From Typhlomys cinereus (Eukaryota > Chordata > Mammalia > Rodentia > Platacanthomyidae): a stretch of 64,000 bases of DNA. Each line of letters opens with the position of its first letter. Positions within the stretch are counted from its first letter, which is position 1. The notes under the pieces are model-generated. The model had not been told where the DNA came from, did no database searches, and worked only from the letters and a program-made list of their open reading frames with translations. Of the stretch, positions 32,719-43,500 are shown one piece after another. Where the stretch lies: the NCBI GenBank assembly GCA_023101885.1, contig JALPQD010000402.1, positions 1,257,017-1,321,016 of the forward strand. The letters run 5' to 3'. The position numbers and the translations under genes are program-made.

Positions 32719-33443
32719 GAAGTCTATTTTTTCAGATATTAGGATGGCTACTATTGCTTGTTTCCTACATGCATTTTCTTGGAGTATCTTTGACTATCCT
32801 TTGACCCTGAGATAATTAGTGTCTATCTTTCAAAGTGAGCTGTGTTTCTTGGAGGCACCAAATTGATGGGTTGTGTCTTTTAATCCATGCTATTAGCCTA
32901 TGTCTCTTGATTGGAAAGTTGACCCCGTTGATGGTTATGGATGAGAAGTTTTTGTTTATTCCTGTCATTTTTTGAGTTTATTATTTTTTGTGTGTGTTGT
33001 ATTGGCATTATATTTCCCTCTCATTCTGTTGGGCGTGTTGACTAATTTTATGAGTTTTAGAATTTTTTTCTCATATCTTCTGCAGGCCTAGTTTTGTAAA
33101 CAAGAAAGACTTTAGTTTGTTTTTGTTAAGGTATATCTTTCTTTCACTTTCAATCATGACTGATAGTTGGCTGTATATAGTAGTGTAGGCTGACATTTGT
33201 GATCTTTCATGACTTGAAGAATGTCTTTCCAAGTTCTTCTGGCTTTTAATGTTTCCATTGAAAAGTCAGCTGTTATTCTAATAGGCTTGCCTTTAAATGT
33301 GACCTTCTCTTGCAGCTCTTAGAACATTCTATTTGTCCTGTATTGTGATGTTATTACTGTTACTTGCCTTTGTTGTGCTCCTGTTTTGGTCATATCTGGA
33401 TGGTGTGTGATATTTATCTTGTCTTTGGTTGGGCAATCTCTTT

Positions 33444-35465
33444 TTTTTAATTTAATTTTATTTATTTATTTTTTAACATTTTTTATTATCTTCGCTCATA
33501 CAAACTTAATAGGTACACCGGTTCCCTCCCTCCCTCCTCCTCCTCCCCCACCCCTCTGCTCGGCCTCCCCTCACCCCTGCCTCCCCACCCCCCAGTGCCT
33601 CCCCTCCCCCAATCCCCGGAGAATCCTTTAATGTGCATGCCCGACTATCCTCTGGGTCCTCCTCTCCGATGACATACAAGGACCCAGCGGCATTTCCCTG
33701 AACCCTTTCCTGTGTTCCTTTTATGCATAGGTACACTATTTTGGCTGTCAATCCCTTGCCTCCAAGGATCTTGGTGCTTTTAGCAAATGCTAGACTTTGT
33801 GGGGACAATAGTGTGTTGAACATTGCACAGGGCATGTAAAGTCCAATTATGATTGCTTCAGCACTAACTTGTGTGGAATATCTTGCATATCATTACTCCT
33901 CCCATCCTTGTGCTCTTACAATCTACCGCCCCCTCTTCTGCAAATTTCCCTGAGCTCCAGGATGGGGAGAGATTGGGCTGGCCTAGTTCTAGGTGGTTGA
34001 TATAGAGTCTCTGAAGTTGTTGATTTTCTTTTGCGATTTTGCTGCTCCTGCAATACCCTTCACTCCATCCTGATGGGTATTGGATGTCACTCCCTGGCCA
34101 GAGATAAAAAACTGTTAAACTAGAGTCTTGTTATAAGAGTATATTCAAAGGTAGATGCAATAAAAGTAGGAAACCACAGTGAGGGAGGGGTCAATCACCC
34201 ATTTGCAAAATGATTACTTATTATCTGCCAGACTATATGCCCTCCCCTTCTGGTGAGATCATACCCCTGCAGTTGTATATGATCAGGAAGGAAAAGTCTG
34301 TGAACTTACCCAGATGTCTCATTGCTTACTCGCAGTCCTTGATGGAGGCGTACTTGTCACCTTGTACAAGACTTAATTCCAAATGGATCAAGGGCCTTGA
34401 TTTAAGGCCAGAGTCTATCAAAAGCATAGTTGAAAGGGTAGGGAATTCCCTCGAGCTGATTGGGCTAGGCCAACAGTTCCTAAGTCACTGCTACCAACTC
34501 TCAACAGTTGGGATCTGGTGAAATTAAAGAGCTTCTGTTCAGATAAGGAGATTGTAACACGAGCTCAAAGGCAACCCACAGAATGGGAGAAAATCTTCAC
34601 TAACCACATATCTGATAGAGCTCTATTATCCAGAGTGCACAAAGAACTTAGAAAACTAAACACCAAGGAAACTAATGGCCCAATTAAAAAAATGGGACCT
34701 GGAACTTAAAAGAAACTTTACTAGGGATGAAATTAAACTGTCTAACAATATCTGAAAAAATGCTCCACATCCTTAGTCATCAGGGAAATGCAAATCAAAA
34801 CTTCCCTGAGATATCATCTCACCCCGGTCAGGATGGCAAAAATCCACAATACAAACAACAAAAAATGCTGGAGAGGATGTGGAGAGAGGGGAACTCTCCT
34901 ACATTGTTGGTGGGAATGCAGGCTCATACAGCCACTCTGGCGAGCCGTCTGGAGATTCTTAAAGAAACTAAAGATTGAAATGCCATATGACCCTGCAATT
35001 CCACTTTTGGGAATAACCCCCCATGCAGCAGAGGTCCACCTTGATAGCACAAGTGCGACCATGTTCATAGCAGCACTGTTTACAATAGCAAAGTCATGGA
35101 ATCAACCCAAATGTCCAACAGTTGACGAGTGGATAAGGAAACTGTGGTACATCTATACAATGGAGAACTACTCAGCCATAAAAAATGGTGAAGTGCTGGA
35201 ATTTGCCGGGAAATGAATGTCATTAGAGACAATTATATTAAGTGAAGTATCCCAGACCCAGAAAATTAAGCAACGTATGTACTCCCTAATAGGTGGCTCC
35301 TAGTACCAAACCCACTCAGCCCACCTAGAGACACTCGATGATAAATCTCTGTAATACAGTAATTGCAAAGAGTATGAACAGGTGGGATGGGGTAGGAGGG
35401 CCACGCCAGAAATAAGGAGAGAGAGGACCATGTAACAGCAGAGAAAATAGGCCTCCATCAAGGAC
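33444..35465. mobile_element. Young L1 with twin-priming inversion and 18-bp TSD
   Basis: The left part, 33444-34349, is the L1 3'UTR on the minus strand. The right part, 34350-35465, is ORF2 C-terminal sequence plus the start of the 3'UTR on the plus strand. Both parts come from the same stretch of L1 and face away from each other. The insert is bracketed by TGGTTGGGCAATCTCTTT at 33426-33443 and 35466-35483. It sits in ORF1 of the old L1. Confidence 0.93.
34350..35219 (+). pseudogene. Inverted ORF2 C-terminal segment
   Basis: Plus-strand open pieces read through the ORF2 C-terminal third: [16 protein letters not shown], then [21 protein letters not shown] frame change near 34710-34790 is followed by the Cys-rich [18 protein letters not shown] motif and [15 protein letters not shown]. 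It ends at an early stop near 35217. The upstream reverse transcriptase and endonuclease parts are absent. Confidence 0.9.
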
Positions 35466-36485
35466 TGGTTGGGCAATCTCTTTAAGTGTGGGAAGTTCTC
35501 ATTTATGATAGCCTGAAAGATCTGATTTGGAGTTTTTTCTTGGGTTACTTGTTCTGGAATTTCATGAATATACAGATTTCGTTTCTTCATGGTGACTTGT
35601 AATTCTTGAATATTCCTTTCATGTCTTTTTTTAAAAAAATTTTCAGCTTCTTTAATTGAAAAATACTGTTCTATCAGCTTATCTTCCAAATCTGATATTC
35701 TATCTTCTGCCAGATCCATTCTGTGTGTGACACTCTGCTGGGTTTTCAATTTCAGTTAATTTAGCTTTCAATTTCAGTTGAATTTCATTTGGAGGGTTTT
35801 CACCTGTTCTTTGCTTCTTCTTTTTTCCTCTATTTCCTTTTCATGTCTGAAAATTTGTTATTATTTTCCTAGTCATAAAAGTCATACATTTATTCATTTC
35901 CTCTCTGAATTCTTCCTACTAGTTTTGCCATTCGTCATGTTGTTTTTGAAGTCCCTCTCCCACTTTGTTGATCATATCAATAATATGCCTTTGGAAGACA
36001 TTATCTTGAGTGTTGTTCACCTGACTGGTGTCCAGGAGGTTGTTCTGATTGGAATCTATCATAAGGGTATTGATGTGTTTTGTAGGAGACATGTTTTTCT
36101 AGTATAGTGTATTTTGTGATTTTACAATGTATCTTGGGCATCATGTGTTAAGTATTTGACTGTTTTCTTTGGTATTTGTTTTTGGCTCTCCTGAGTGAGA
36201 TAAGATTGTCTGACATTGGCTGTTGTTGAGAAGCTTCTTTGGCTATAGATGGGATCTTATGGTCATGTAATATGGCTGCTCCTTGTTAAACAGTGTGGTT
36301 CTTTGGACTTTCTATTAGTCGAGGTGGTCTGTCACTCCTTTTGGTGTTTCCTGTGGTGTCTTGTCCACTCCTGAATTTATTGTGGGAGTCTGGGCATGTG
36401 GCACATGGTATTTACCATCTCTGGCATGCCAGCTCTGGGGCCCAGGGATGAGGACGGGGCAAGGGACAGGACATCCTCCTTCACC

Positions 36486-36965
36486 CTTTTCTTTATTGAT
36501 GAATTTTGCTCTCTGAAAATTTCATACATATGTGTATATCATACATGCCCATTTTTTTGTTATCCTTCCCAGTTCTGCCATCCCTCCTTCTCTAAAAATC
36601 TTCCTCCCATATATAGGTCACTATGTTTTTTTTTTTTTGTGCCCCACTGGGTTTAAACCTCTCATTTCCACAACTTTTAGTCTTTATGACTCATTGTATG
36701 CAATTGGTGTTGCCTGCATAAGCATGATTTGGGGGTTCGTTTCTAGAGCAATGACAACTTTTCAGTGAATACACCATTACAGTCCTGCTCCTGCAGTGCC
36801 CATAAACTACCCATAGTGCTTCAGGAATAGGGTGAGACCTCAGGGGCCCATCCCTTATGCATGATGGAATGATGGTGGGAACCAGTCATTCAGCAATTAC
36901 ATTCTTTCCACCCCCTTCTTGTGCATGTTCCCTGAACTTTGGAGAGGGTGATCTTGATGTCTTAT
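36486..36965 (-). mobile_element. Probable very old L1 3'UTR fragment
   Basis: TTGATGAATTTTGCTCTCTG, then GAAAATTTCATACATATGTG followed by a C/T-rich stretch, resembles an older rodent L1 3' end. Weak similarity, from memory. Confidence 0.35.
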
Positions 36966-37140
36966 TTAGGGTTGAACACCCACCAGCCACTAACTCCTAG
37001 CACTTTGTATTGGAGATCACTGCAGACCCCAGTTTTGATGAAAACACAGTTGACTACATGCAACAACCCCATTCCCAATCAAGACCATCTAGATAGCAGT
37101 CACTGTAGGCCTTGTGTGCCAAGGCAGACAAAGGAATGGA

Positions 37141-37258
37141 ATCCTCCCTCCCTCCCTCCTTTCTTCTGTCCCTTCTTCCTTCCCTTCCTTCCTTCCTTCT
37201 TCCTTCCTTCCTTCCTTCCTTCCTTCCTTCCTTCCTTCCTTCCTTCCTTCCTTCCTTC

Positions 37259-37292
<34 letters not shown>

Positions 37293-37330
37293 CTCTCTCT
37301 TTCTTTCTTTCTCTTTCTTTCTTTCTTTCA
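37141..37330. repeat. CCTT / CTTT tetranucleotide microsatellite
   Basis: (CCTT)n at about 37180-37260 passes to (CTTT)n to 37328. Read on the minus strand it is (GAAA)n then (GGAA)n, placed directly after the PDCD10 retrocopy 3' end. Confidence 0.95.
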
Positions 37331-38560
37331 ACAGATGCAAACTATTTATTTAATACTCACTACCAAATATTGTTAAATACATTATCTTGTAGCATATCAC
37401 TTTCAAGTTAAAATGCCTGAAACAAACACCAATATTTCCAATTCTTTTAAGGAATGTTGTATAATGACACATTAAGGCATAAATTCTTTTGGTTTATAAT
37501 TCTTAAAACTATGATAGTAGCTGGGCGATCTAGCCCCTCATGGCCCTTTAGTGCCATGAATCCCTTTCCAGCTGCCTACTTCTCTTGGAGGCTCCCTAGC
37601 CCCTCATGGCACTCTATTTCCATGAGCTCTGTTTTATTTCTGCTTCTCATGAAAGCGCCCTAGCTCCTCATGGCACTCCATGTCTGGAGTCCGTGAGTTC
37701 CAACCTTTCTCTTTACTAATAAACTCTACCTTAATTCTCAAAAAAAAGTATGATAGTAGCTGAAATGATGCAAAATCTCCAGTGTAAAATATAGTGAAGC
37801 TACATTTTACAAAAATATGGTGTAAAATGGCAATAATTCCCATTCCACACCCTGGATTAGATCCCTGAAGGAGTGATTGATAATCTATACAGTCAAACTT
37901 TAAAATGTACAGGGAAAGGCAGTTCCACCCTGCTACTGAGAAGTACATCCCTTAGCATATACAATTTTCAGGCCACAGTTTTGAAGGTCTAAAGAATCAA
38001 GTTGGTTTGATAAATTAGTCAGTTGGTACTTATGAACACATTTATTGCCTTGCCATCTTTATATTTTCTGAGTATCACTGAAACATTTGGAATACTTCGC
38101 AAATTCTTTCTTTTGGTGTTCAAGTGTCCTGTGGTTCTAGTACTGATATTTCTTGAAGACATTATTCACTGTATCAAGTAGTTCCTAATTGTACTAGCTA
38201 TATCCTTGATGATCTGCAGAAACTTTACCCTCATTGATCTTATCGAGTATCTGCTGAGGATCTGTCTGTTTACACCTTTTCATTTGAATCCTAAAATTCT
38301 GGATTGTTGCTGAATCATACATTAACTCTTCTACATCATCAGCTGACATGCAAAGAATGGACTCTGTGAACTTAGTCTCTACACTCTTTTTCTCTAAAAT
38401 TTTCATGATGATGTCTTGTGTAAGACCTGTTTTTTTCTTTTCAGCCTTAATAAAAATGGCCCCCAAGGTCTGGGCTAGGCTGCAGACAAATTTACTTGTT
38501 CTAGTTCATTGAACGTAGGATACATGAATGCATAGAGGGGTATAAAAAGGTCAACTGACC
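37331..38560 (-). pseudogene. PDCD10: PDCD10 (CCM3) processed pseudogene
   Basis: PDCD10 is a small adaptor of the cerebral cavernous malformation and STRIPAK complexes. On the minus strand, fragments follow the family order: [20 protein letters not shown] (38480-38540), FIKAEK and [16 protein letters not shown] (38380-38465), FTES, ADDVEE, QTIKDIAS-like sequence, KKYQY, EFAKYSK, GKAINVF and a final KTVA with stop at 37968. There are no introns. It is disabled by a TAG after NLSAA, stops in the C-terminal half, and several indels. The 3'UTR runs to 37331 with an AATAAA (minus strand) shortly before the end. The N-terminal codons are not recognisable. No TSD was found. The alignment is from memory of the human protein. 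Confidence 0.88.
37524..37748 (+). mobile_element. Unrecognised 225-bp retroposon with 14-bp TSD
   Basis: Inserted in the 3'UTR of the PDCD10 retrocopy. TSD TATGATAGTAGCTG at 37510-37523 and 37749-37762. Internally CTAGCCCCTCATGGC or a near copy appears three times (about 37530, 37597 and 37660), each followed by CACT/CCTT and CCATGA. The 3' end reads TTTACTAATAAACTCTACCT then an A run, so a polyadenylated RNA was copied. No tRNA, 7SL or L1 sequence is seen; it may be derived from an LTR transcript. Confidence 0.8.
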
Positions 38561-40066
38561 CATCACAATATTCTGTTTTGCTCAGCTATAACTTAAAAAA
38601 TTAAACATAATTTACTAGTATGCCTAGCATACTAGTAAAAGACAAGAAAATCTGTAGAAAAACAAGCTATTCTAAGCAAAGATCAGCCATGTGAATACTT
38701 ATGAAAATTCAGTTAATAAATACTTGGGGAGTTAGATACAAGAAGTCTCTGTGTAGCTAGATGGAGTGTCTCCTGGACTTCACAGTTTTCTAAACCTTCA
38801 GATTGTGTGTTTGTGTGTCTGTCATATGTCACAGTCTCCTCTTTCAGGTTCTGTTGATGTTCTCTAGTGTGGAATACAGCAACTTTGACCAGTTATGAGT
38901 CTCAGTATTAACTTATTCCTTCAAAGAAAAGAAAAGAATAGCAAGGAAAAGAAAAGAAACAAAAAAAAATTGAAAGGACAAGAAAAAAAACCTCTCTGAT
39001 CCAGGCTAAGATCATTGTGAATCTATGGGACAAATATGTCGAACGAAGTTGACTTCTTTGTCTGCTCTCAATCTATCTACATCTTTCTTCTTCTGCCCCT
39101 GTGACTCTTCATTTGACTGCTGCTGTTCTTTGACATCTGACAGGAATGTATCCAGATGAACACATTGCAAACATTGTAAGCAGATAAGTGTATCATCTAT
39201 CTACCTGCTGAACCCCACAGTATGGCCTTTACTCACTGGGTATCAGTCGCTTAGGGTCATGCAGAGCCAATCAACATCTCAAAAGTTGCATCATTGTGAG
39301 TTATACTAATTGACATCAACTTCTAATAGCTACAGTCATTTGAGCATTACACTAATTTTTTTCCTTCCAAAATCATCTCAAATCCCAATACAAATACTGT
39401 CACTGTCTTCAGAGATAAAATGAGCATGACTTTCCAGCAGGGAGATGATTTCATTTATTATCCCTGGGATAACTTAACACTCCTCTGCAAGCTGTTCTGA
39501 CTGTGAGAACAACTTCCTTGGCAAGCAATATCATTCGGTGAGTAGAATTTCTTTGCATGTCAAAAGCCAAATTCCTAGAGAAACAGAATATAATAGAAAT
39601 ATAATATGCATATGTCAGTTTCTTCACCTAGGATTAAAATTGATCTTATGAAGCAAACGATGCAGGTCAGGTATGTGTATGTATGTATTGGAGGGGGGGT
39701 TGAATATTTTCTCAGGAATCTCGGAAACATGCAATTACCCCAGCCTTCCGGGCCAAGTCGTCTGATAGTTTCTCATCTGTTTTTGTATCACAGCTCATCC
39801 AAATGAACATCTTGAACACACAGACTTTGTCACTCAGCCTGTAGATGTTAAGACTTAAGAGCATGCTGACTCCTGTGGATACACTTGATTCTGAATGGTG
39901 AAGGTTACTTAAAACATTAAGAGAAAACTTGTGATTGTGTGCTTTGCTGTGGTTGCTATGACAATCCATCTGAAAAATTCCTGTGAGGAGGGAGGGCAAA
40001 ACTGCACAACTCTTTTCCTATGGGTTCTGGGGAGTAGAAAACAATCCATTGTCCTAATAATTTCTT
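38561..40066. other. Unique sequence, nothing recognised
   Basis: Contains an A-rich GAAAA run at 38923-38990. A 95-codon minus-strand frame at 39712-39999 has no domain that I recognise. No repeat family assigned. Confidence 0.4.
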
Positions 40067-40067
40067 T

Positions 40068-40258
40068 TAAAATATTTAAGTAATTTATTTATGAGAGGGA
40101 GAGAGAGAGAGAGAGAGACATGGCATAGTTGTGGAGGTCACAGAACAACTTTCAGAATTCAGTTTTCTCCTTTCATCATGTGGTCTTCTGAGGATCAAAC
40201 CCAGGTCTCCAGGTTTGGGGGAAGTTACCACCACCAGTTGAATCATCTTGCTGGCCCC
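40068..40258 (-). mobile_element. Second-family SINE
   Basis: Minus-strand head near 40258 (GGGGCCAGCAAGATGATTCA), body with TTCTGAAAGTTGTTCTGTGA, (CT)n tail (GA on +, 40097-40119) and TAATTTATTTATG. Confidence 0.75.
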
Positions 40259-40870
40259 ACACTAATGACATCATGTCTGTTAGAAAATTTTTGCAATCAG
40301 GGTGAAGGCAAACTCCATTTGCCATTTAGAAAATTAAAAACCTGTTTCTTTTTTCCAAAGAGCATCTGTGGACTTTGCACTCATAGCAGATCCACTGGGA
40401 TTCAAAGAGAGAGCTTTCACAGGCATTTTCTACTCATCTGGGGCTGCAAATCCTTCCTCTGTTCTGATGCCAATGGGCTTGGCTGGAGAGTTCTACCTTT
40501 ATCTTCTAAGAAGCACTATGGACTTTTTGTTTTCTCCTTGTTCCACCAAAGATCACTTTGGTCAAACAGTGTAGAGAAGTCATTAGTTTTTCAGGGGATT
40601 ATTATGGTTCTTGAAGAACACACAGAACCACTAATCACTGTCATCTGGGACTACTGATGTTTTCTGTCTCATCACTTAAGGTGAAGTCCCCACCCTGGAC
40701 AGATGATGTAGTGTAGCACTATCTAAATGTTCTCATGCAATCACTGTGACGTTATGAGATTCTTTTCACGCTTTCTTATTCAGTATGACAATTAATTTCC
40801 AATATACAGCTGCTAACTATCCCACTGATGGTTCTAAAATATTTATTTCTCAAAAAAATATTGAATTATT
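40259..40870. other. Unique sequence with a 188-codon open frame, no gene call
   Basis: A plus-strand frame runs 40091-40657 but starts inside a SINE and shows no known domain, so I do not call it a gene. The rest is unassigned. Confidence 0.4.
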
Positions 40871-40871
40871 T

Positions 40872-41131
40872 TTCATGTGTGTGTGTGTGTGTATGTGTGT
40901 GTGTGTTTATATAAGAGACAACTTGAGTGTGTGTGCCTGTGGAAAATCATGGGTAACACTGCAAAACATTCTGGATTGGTCTACCTACTTATTGCTTTGC
41001 TCTGTGGTTTCCCAGGCTCTGCTTTCCAGGGTGACAAATATAGGATACCATCATATATTCCTGGCATTTGAACTCAGGTCATTTTGCTTGTGAGGAAAAA
41101 GTTTTGACCCCTGAGTCATATGCCAAGCCAG
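40872..41131 (-). mobile_element. B2-superfamily SINE, older subfamily
   Basis: Minus-strand head near 41131 (CCTGGCTTGGCATATGACTC), B box GAGTTCAAATGCC, body, and GT tail 40877-40908. Confidence 0.7.
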
Positions 41132-41142
41132 GACATTCTTTG

Positions 41143-41171
41143 TATACACATGCACACATGCACATACATGT

Positions 41172-41224
<53 letters not shown>
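41143..41224. repeat. CA microsatellite
   Basis: Imperfect CACATG/CATACA units, then a pure (CA)n at 41175-41224. Confidence 0.95.
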
Positions 41225-41228
<4 letters not shown>

Positions 41229-42417
41229 ATGTGAACTTCATCCATCTACTCCCTATAATAACGTCACTTAAACCATTAAGAAGTTATTTTGCTGTATTTT
41301 TTAACATTTTTTATTATTATTTCTGCTCATACAAACTTAATAGGTACACCGGTTCCCTCCCTCCCTCCTCCTCCCCCCTGCCCTCCTGCTCCCCTCCCCT
41401 CACCCCTCACTCCCCATCCTCCAGTGCCTCCCCCCCAAATCCCCAGAGAATCCTTTAATGTGCATGCCAGACTCTCCTCTGGGCCCTCCTCTCTGATGAC
41501 GTACAAGGACCCAGTGGCATTTCTCTGAACCCTTTTCTGTGTTCCCCTTAAGCATAGGAACACTACTATGGCTGTCAATTCCTTGCCTCCAAGGATCTTG
41601 GTGCCTTCAGCAAATGCTAGACTTTATGGGGTCAATAGTGTGTGGGACATTGCGCAGGGCATGCAAAGTCCAATTATGATTGCTTCGGCACTAACTTGTG
41701 TGGAGTATCTTGCATATCATTGTTCCTCCCATCCTTGTGCTCTTACAGTCTTACCGCCCCCTCTTCTGCAAATTTCCCTGAGCTTCAGGATGGGGAGAGA
41801 TTAGGCTGGCCTAGTTCTAGGTGGTTGATATAGAGTTTCTGAAGTTCTGGATTATGGTTCGTTGATTTTCTTTTGCAGTTTGTCTGCTCCTGCAATGCCC
41901 TTCACTCATCCTGATGGGTATTGTATTTCACCCACTGGCCAGAGATAAAAAGCTGTTAAACTAGAGTCTTGTTATAACAGTATATTCAAAGGCAGATGTA
42001 ATAAAAGTAGGAAACCACAGTGAGGGAGGGGTCAATCACCCATTTGCAAAATGGTTACTTTTTATCTGCCAAACTATATGCCCTCCCCTTCTGGTGAGAT
42101 CATACCCCCTCAGTTGTAAATGATCAGGAAGGAAAGTCTGTGAACTTAACCAGATGTCTCATTACTTACTTGCAGTCCTTGATGGAGGCTTATTTTCTCT
42201 GCTGTAACATGGTCCCCTCTCTCCTTGTTTCTGGTGTGGCCCTCCTACCCCATCCCTCCTCTTCATAATCCTTGCAATTACTGTAGGTATTACAGAGATT
42301 TATCTTTGAGTGTCTCTAGGTGGGCTGGGTGGGTTTGGTACTAGGAGCCACCTATTAGGGAGTACATACGGTGCTTAATTTTCTGGGTCAGGGATACTTC
42401 ATTTAATATAATTGTTT

Positions 42418-43500
42418 CTTTTTTTAATACTTTTTTATTATTTCCACTCATACAAACATAATAGGTAGACCAGTTCCCTCCCTCCCTCCTCCTCCCCCCG
42501 AACACCCTGTTCCCCCTCTCCTCCTTCGCCATCCCCCAGTGCCTCCCCCCCAATTCCCAGAGAGTCCTTTCTTATGTATGCCTAACTCTCCTCTGGGTTC
42601 TCCTCTCCGATGACGTACAAGGACCCTTTCTCGTGTTCCCCTTAAGCATAGGAACACTACTGTGGCTGTCAATCACTTGCCTCCAAGGATTCTGGTGCCT
42701 TTAGCTGATGCTAGACTTTGTGAGGTCAATAGTGTGTTGGACATTGCGCAGGGCATGCAAGGTCCTATTATGATTGCTTTGGCCTTAACTAGTGTGGAGA
42801 ATCTTGCAAATCATTGCTCCTCCCATCCTTTTGCTCTTACAATCTGACCGCCCCCTCTTCTGCAAATGTCCCTGAGATTCAGGATGGGGAGAGATTAGGC
42901 TGGCCTAGTTCTATATGATTGGTATAGAGTCTCTGAAGTTCTGGATTGCAGTTTGTTGATTTTGTTTTGCAGTTTTGCTGCTCCTGCAATGCCCTTCACT
43001 CCCTCCTGATGGGCACTGTATGTCACCCCCTGGTCAGAGACAAAAAGCTGTTAAACTGGAGTCTTGTTATAATAGCACATTCAAGGGTAGATGTAATAAA
43101 AGTAGGAAACCTCAGTGAGGGAGGGGTCAATCACCCATTTGCAAAATGATAACTTTTTATCTGCCAAACTATATGCCCTCCCCTTCTGGTGAGATCATAC
43201 CCCCTCAGTTGTACATGATGAGGAACGAACTTCTGTGAACTTAACCAGGTGTCACATTACTTACTTGCATTCCTTGATGGAGGCCTATTTTTCTCTGCTG
43301 TAACATGGTCCCCTCTCTCCTTGTGTCTGGTGTGGCCCTCCAACCCCATCCCTACTGTTCATACTCCTTGCAATTACTGTAGGTATTACAGAGATTTATC
43401 TTTGAGTGTCTCTAGGTGGGCTGGGTGGATTTAGTACTAGGAGCCACCTATTAGGAAGTACATACGGTGCTTAATTTTCTGGGTCTGGGATACTTCACTT
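42418..43500 (-). repeat. Extra copy of the L1 3'UTR and ORF2 tail
   Basis: Has its own T-rich start (A tail on the minus strand) at 42418. Both junctions fall at the same ORF2 sequence, AATATAATTGTTTCT (42403-42417 and near 43501). It is therefore either a truncated L1 that inserted seamlessly by homology or a tandem duplication. Confidence 0.75.

Larger units (their letters stand above)
28145..36480 (-). mobile_element. Old L1, minus strand, with four nested insertions
   Basis: Read leftwards: probable 5'UTR (about 36120-36480), ORF1 (about 33090-36110), ORF2 (about 29210-33000) and 3'UTR (28145-29200). The old element can be followed across each insertion: a SINE at 29722-30040, a young SINE at 30360-30647, a SINE at 32461-32718 and a young L1 at 33444-35465. 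All old frames are multiply broken. The 5' limit is uncertain. Confidence 0.85.

Noticed and set aside
39712..39999. 95-codon minus-strand frame, possible exon
   Set aside because: No family similarity recognised and no flanking splice sites that I trust.
40091..40657. 188-codon open frame
   Set aside because: Starts in the GA tail of a SINE, has no recognisable domain, and has no splice or promoter support.
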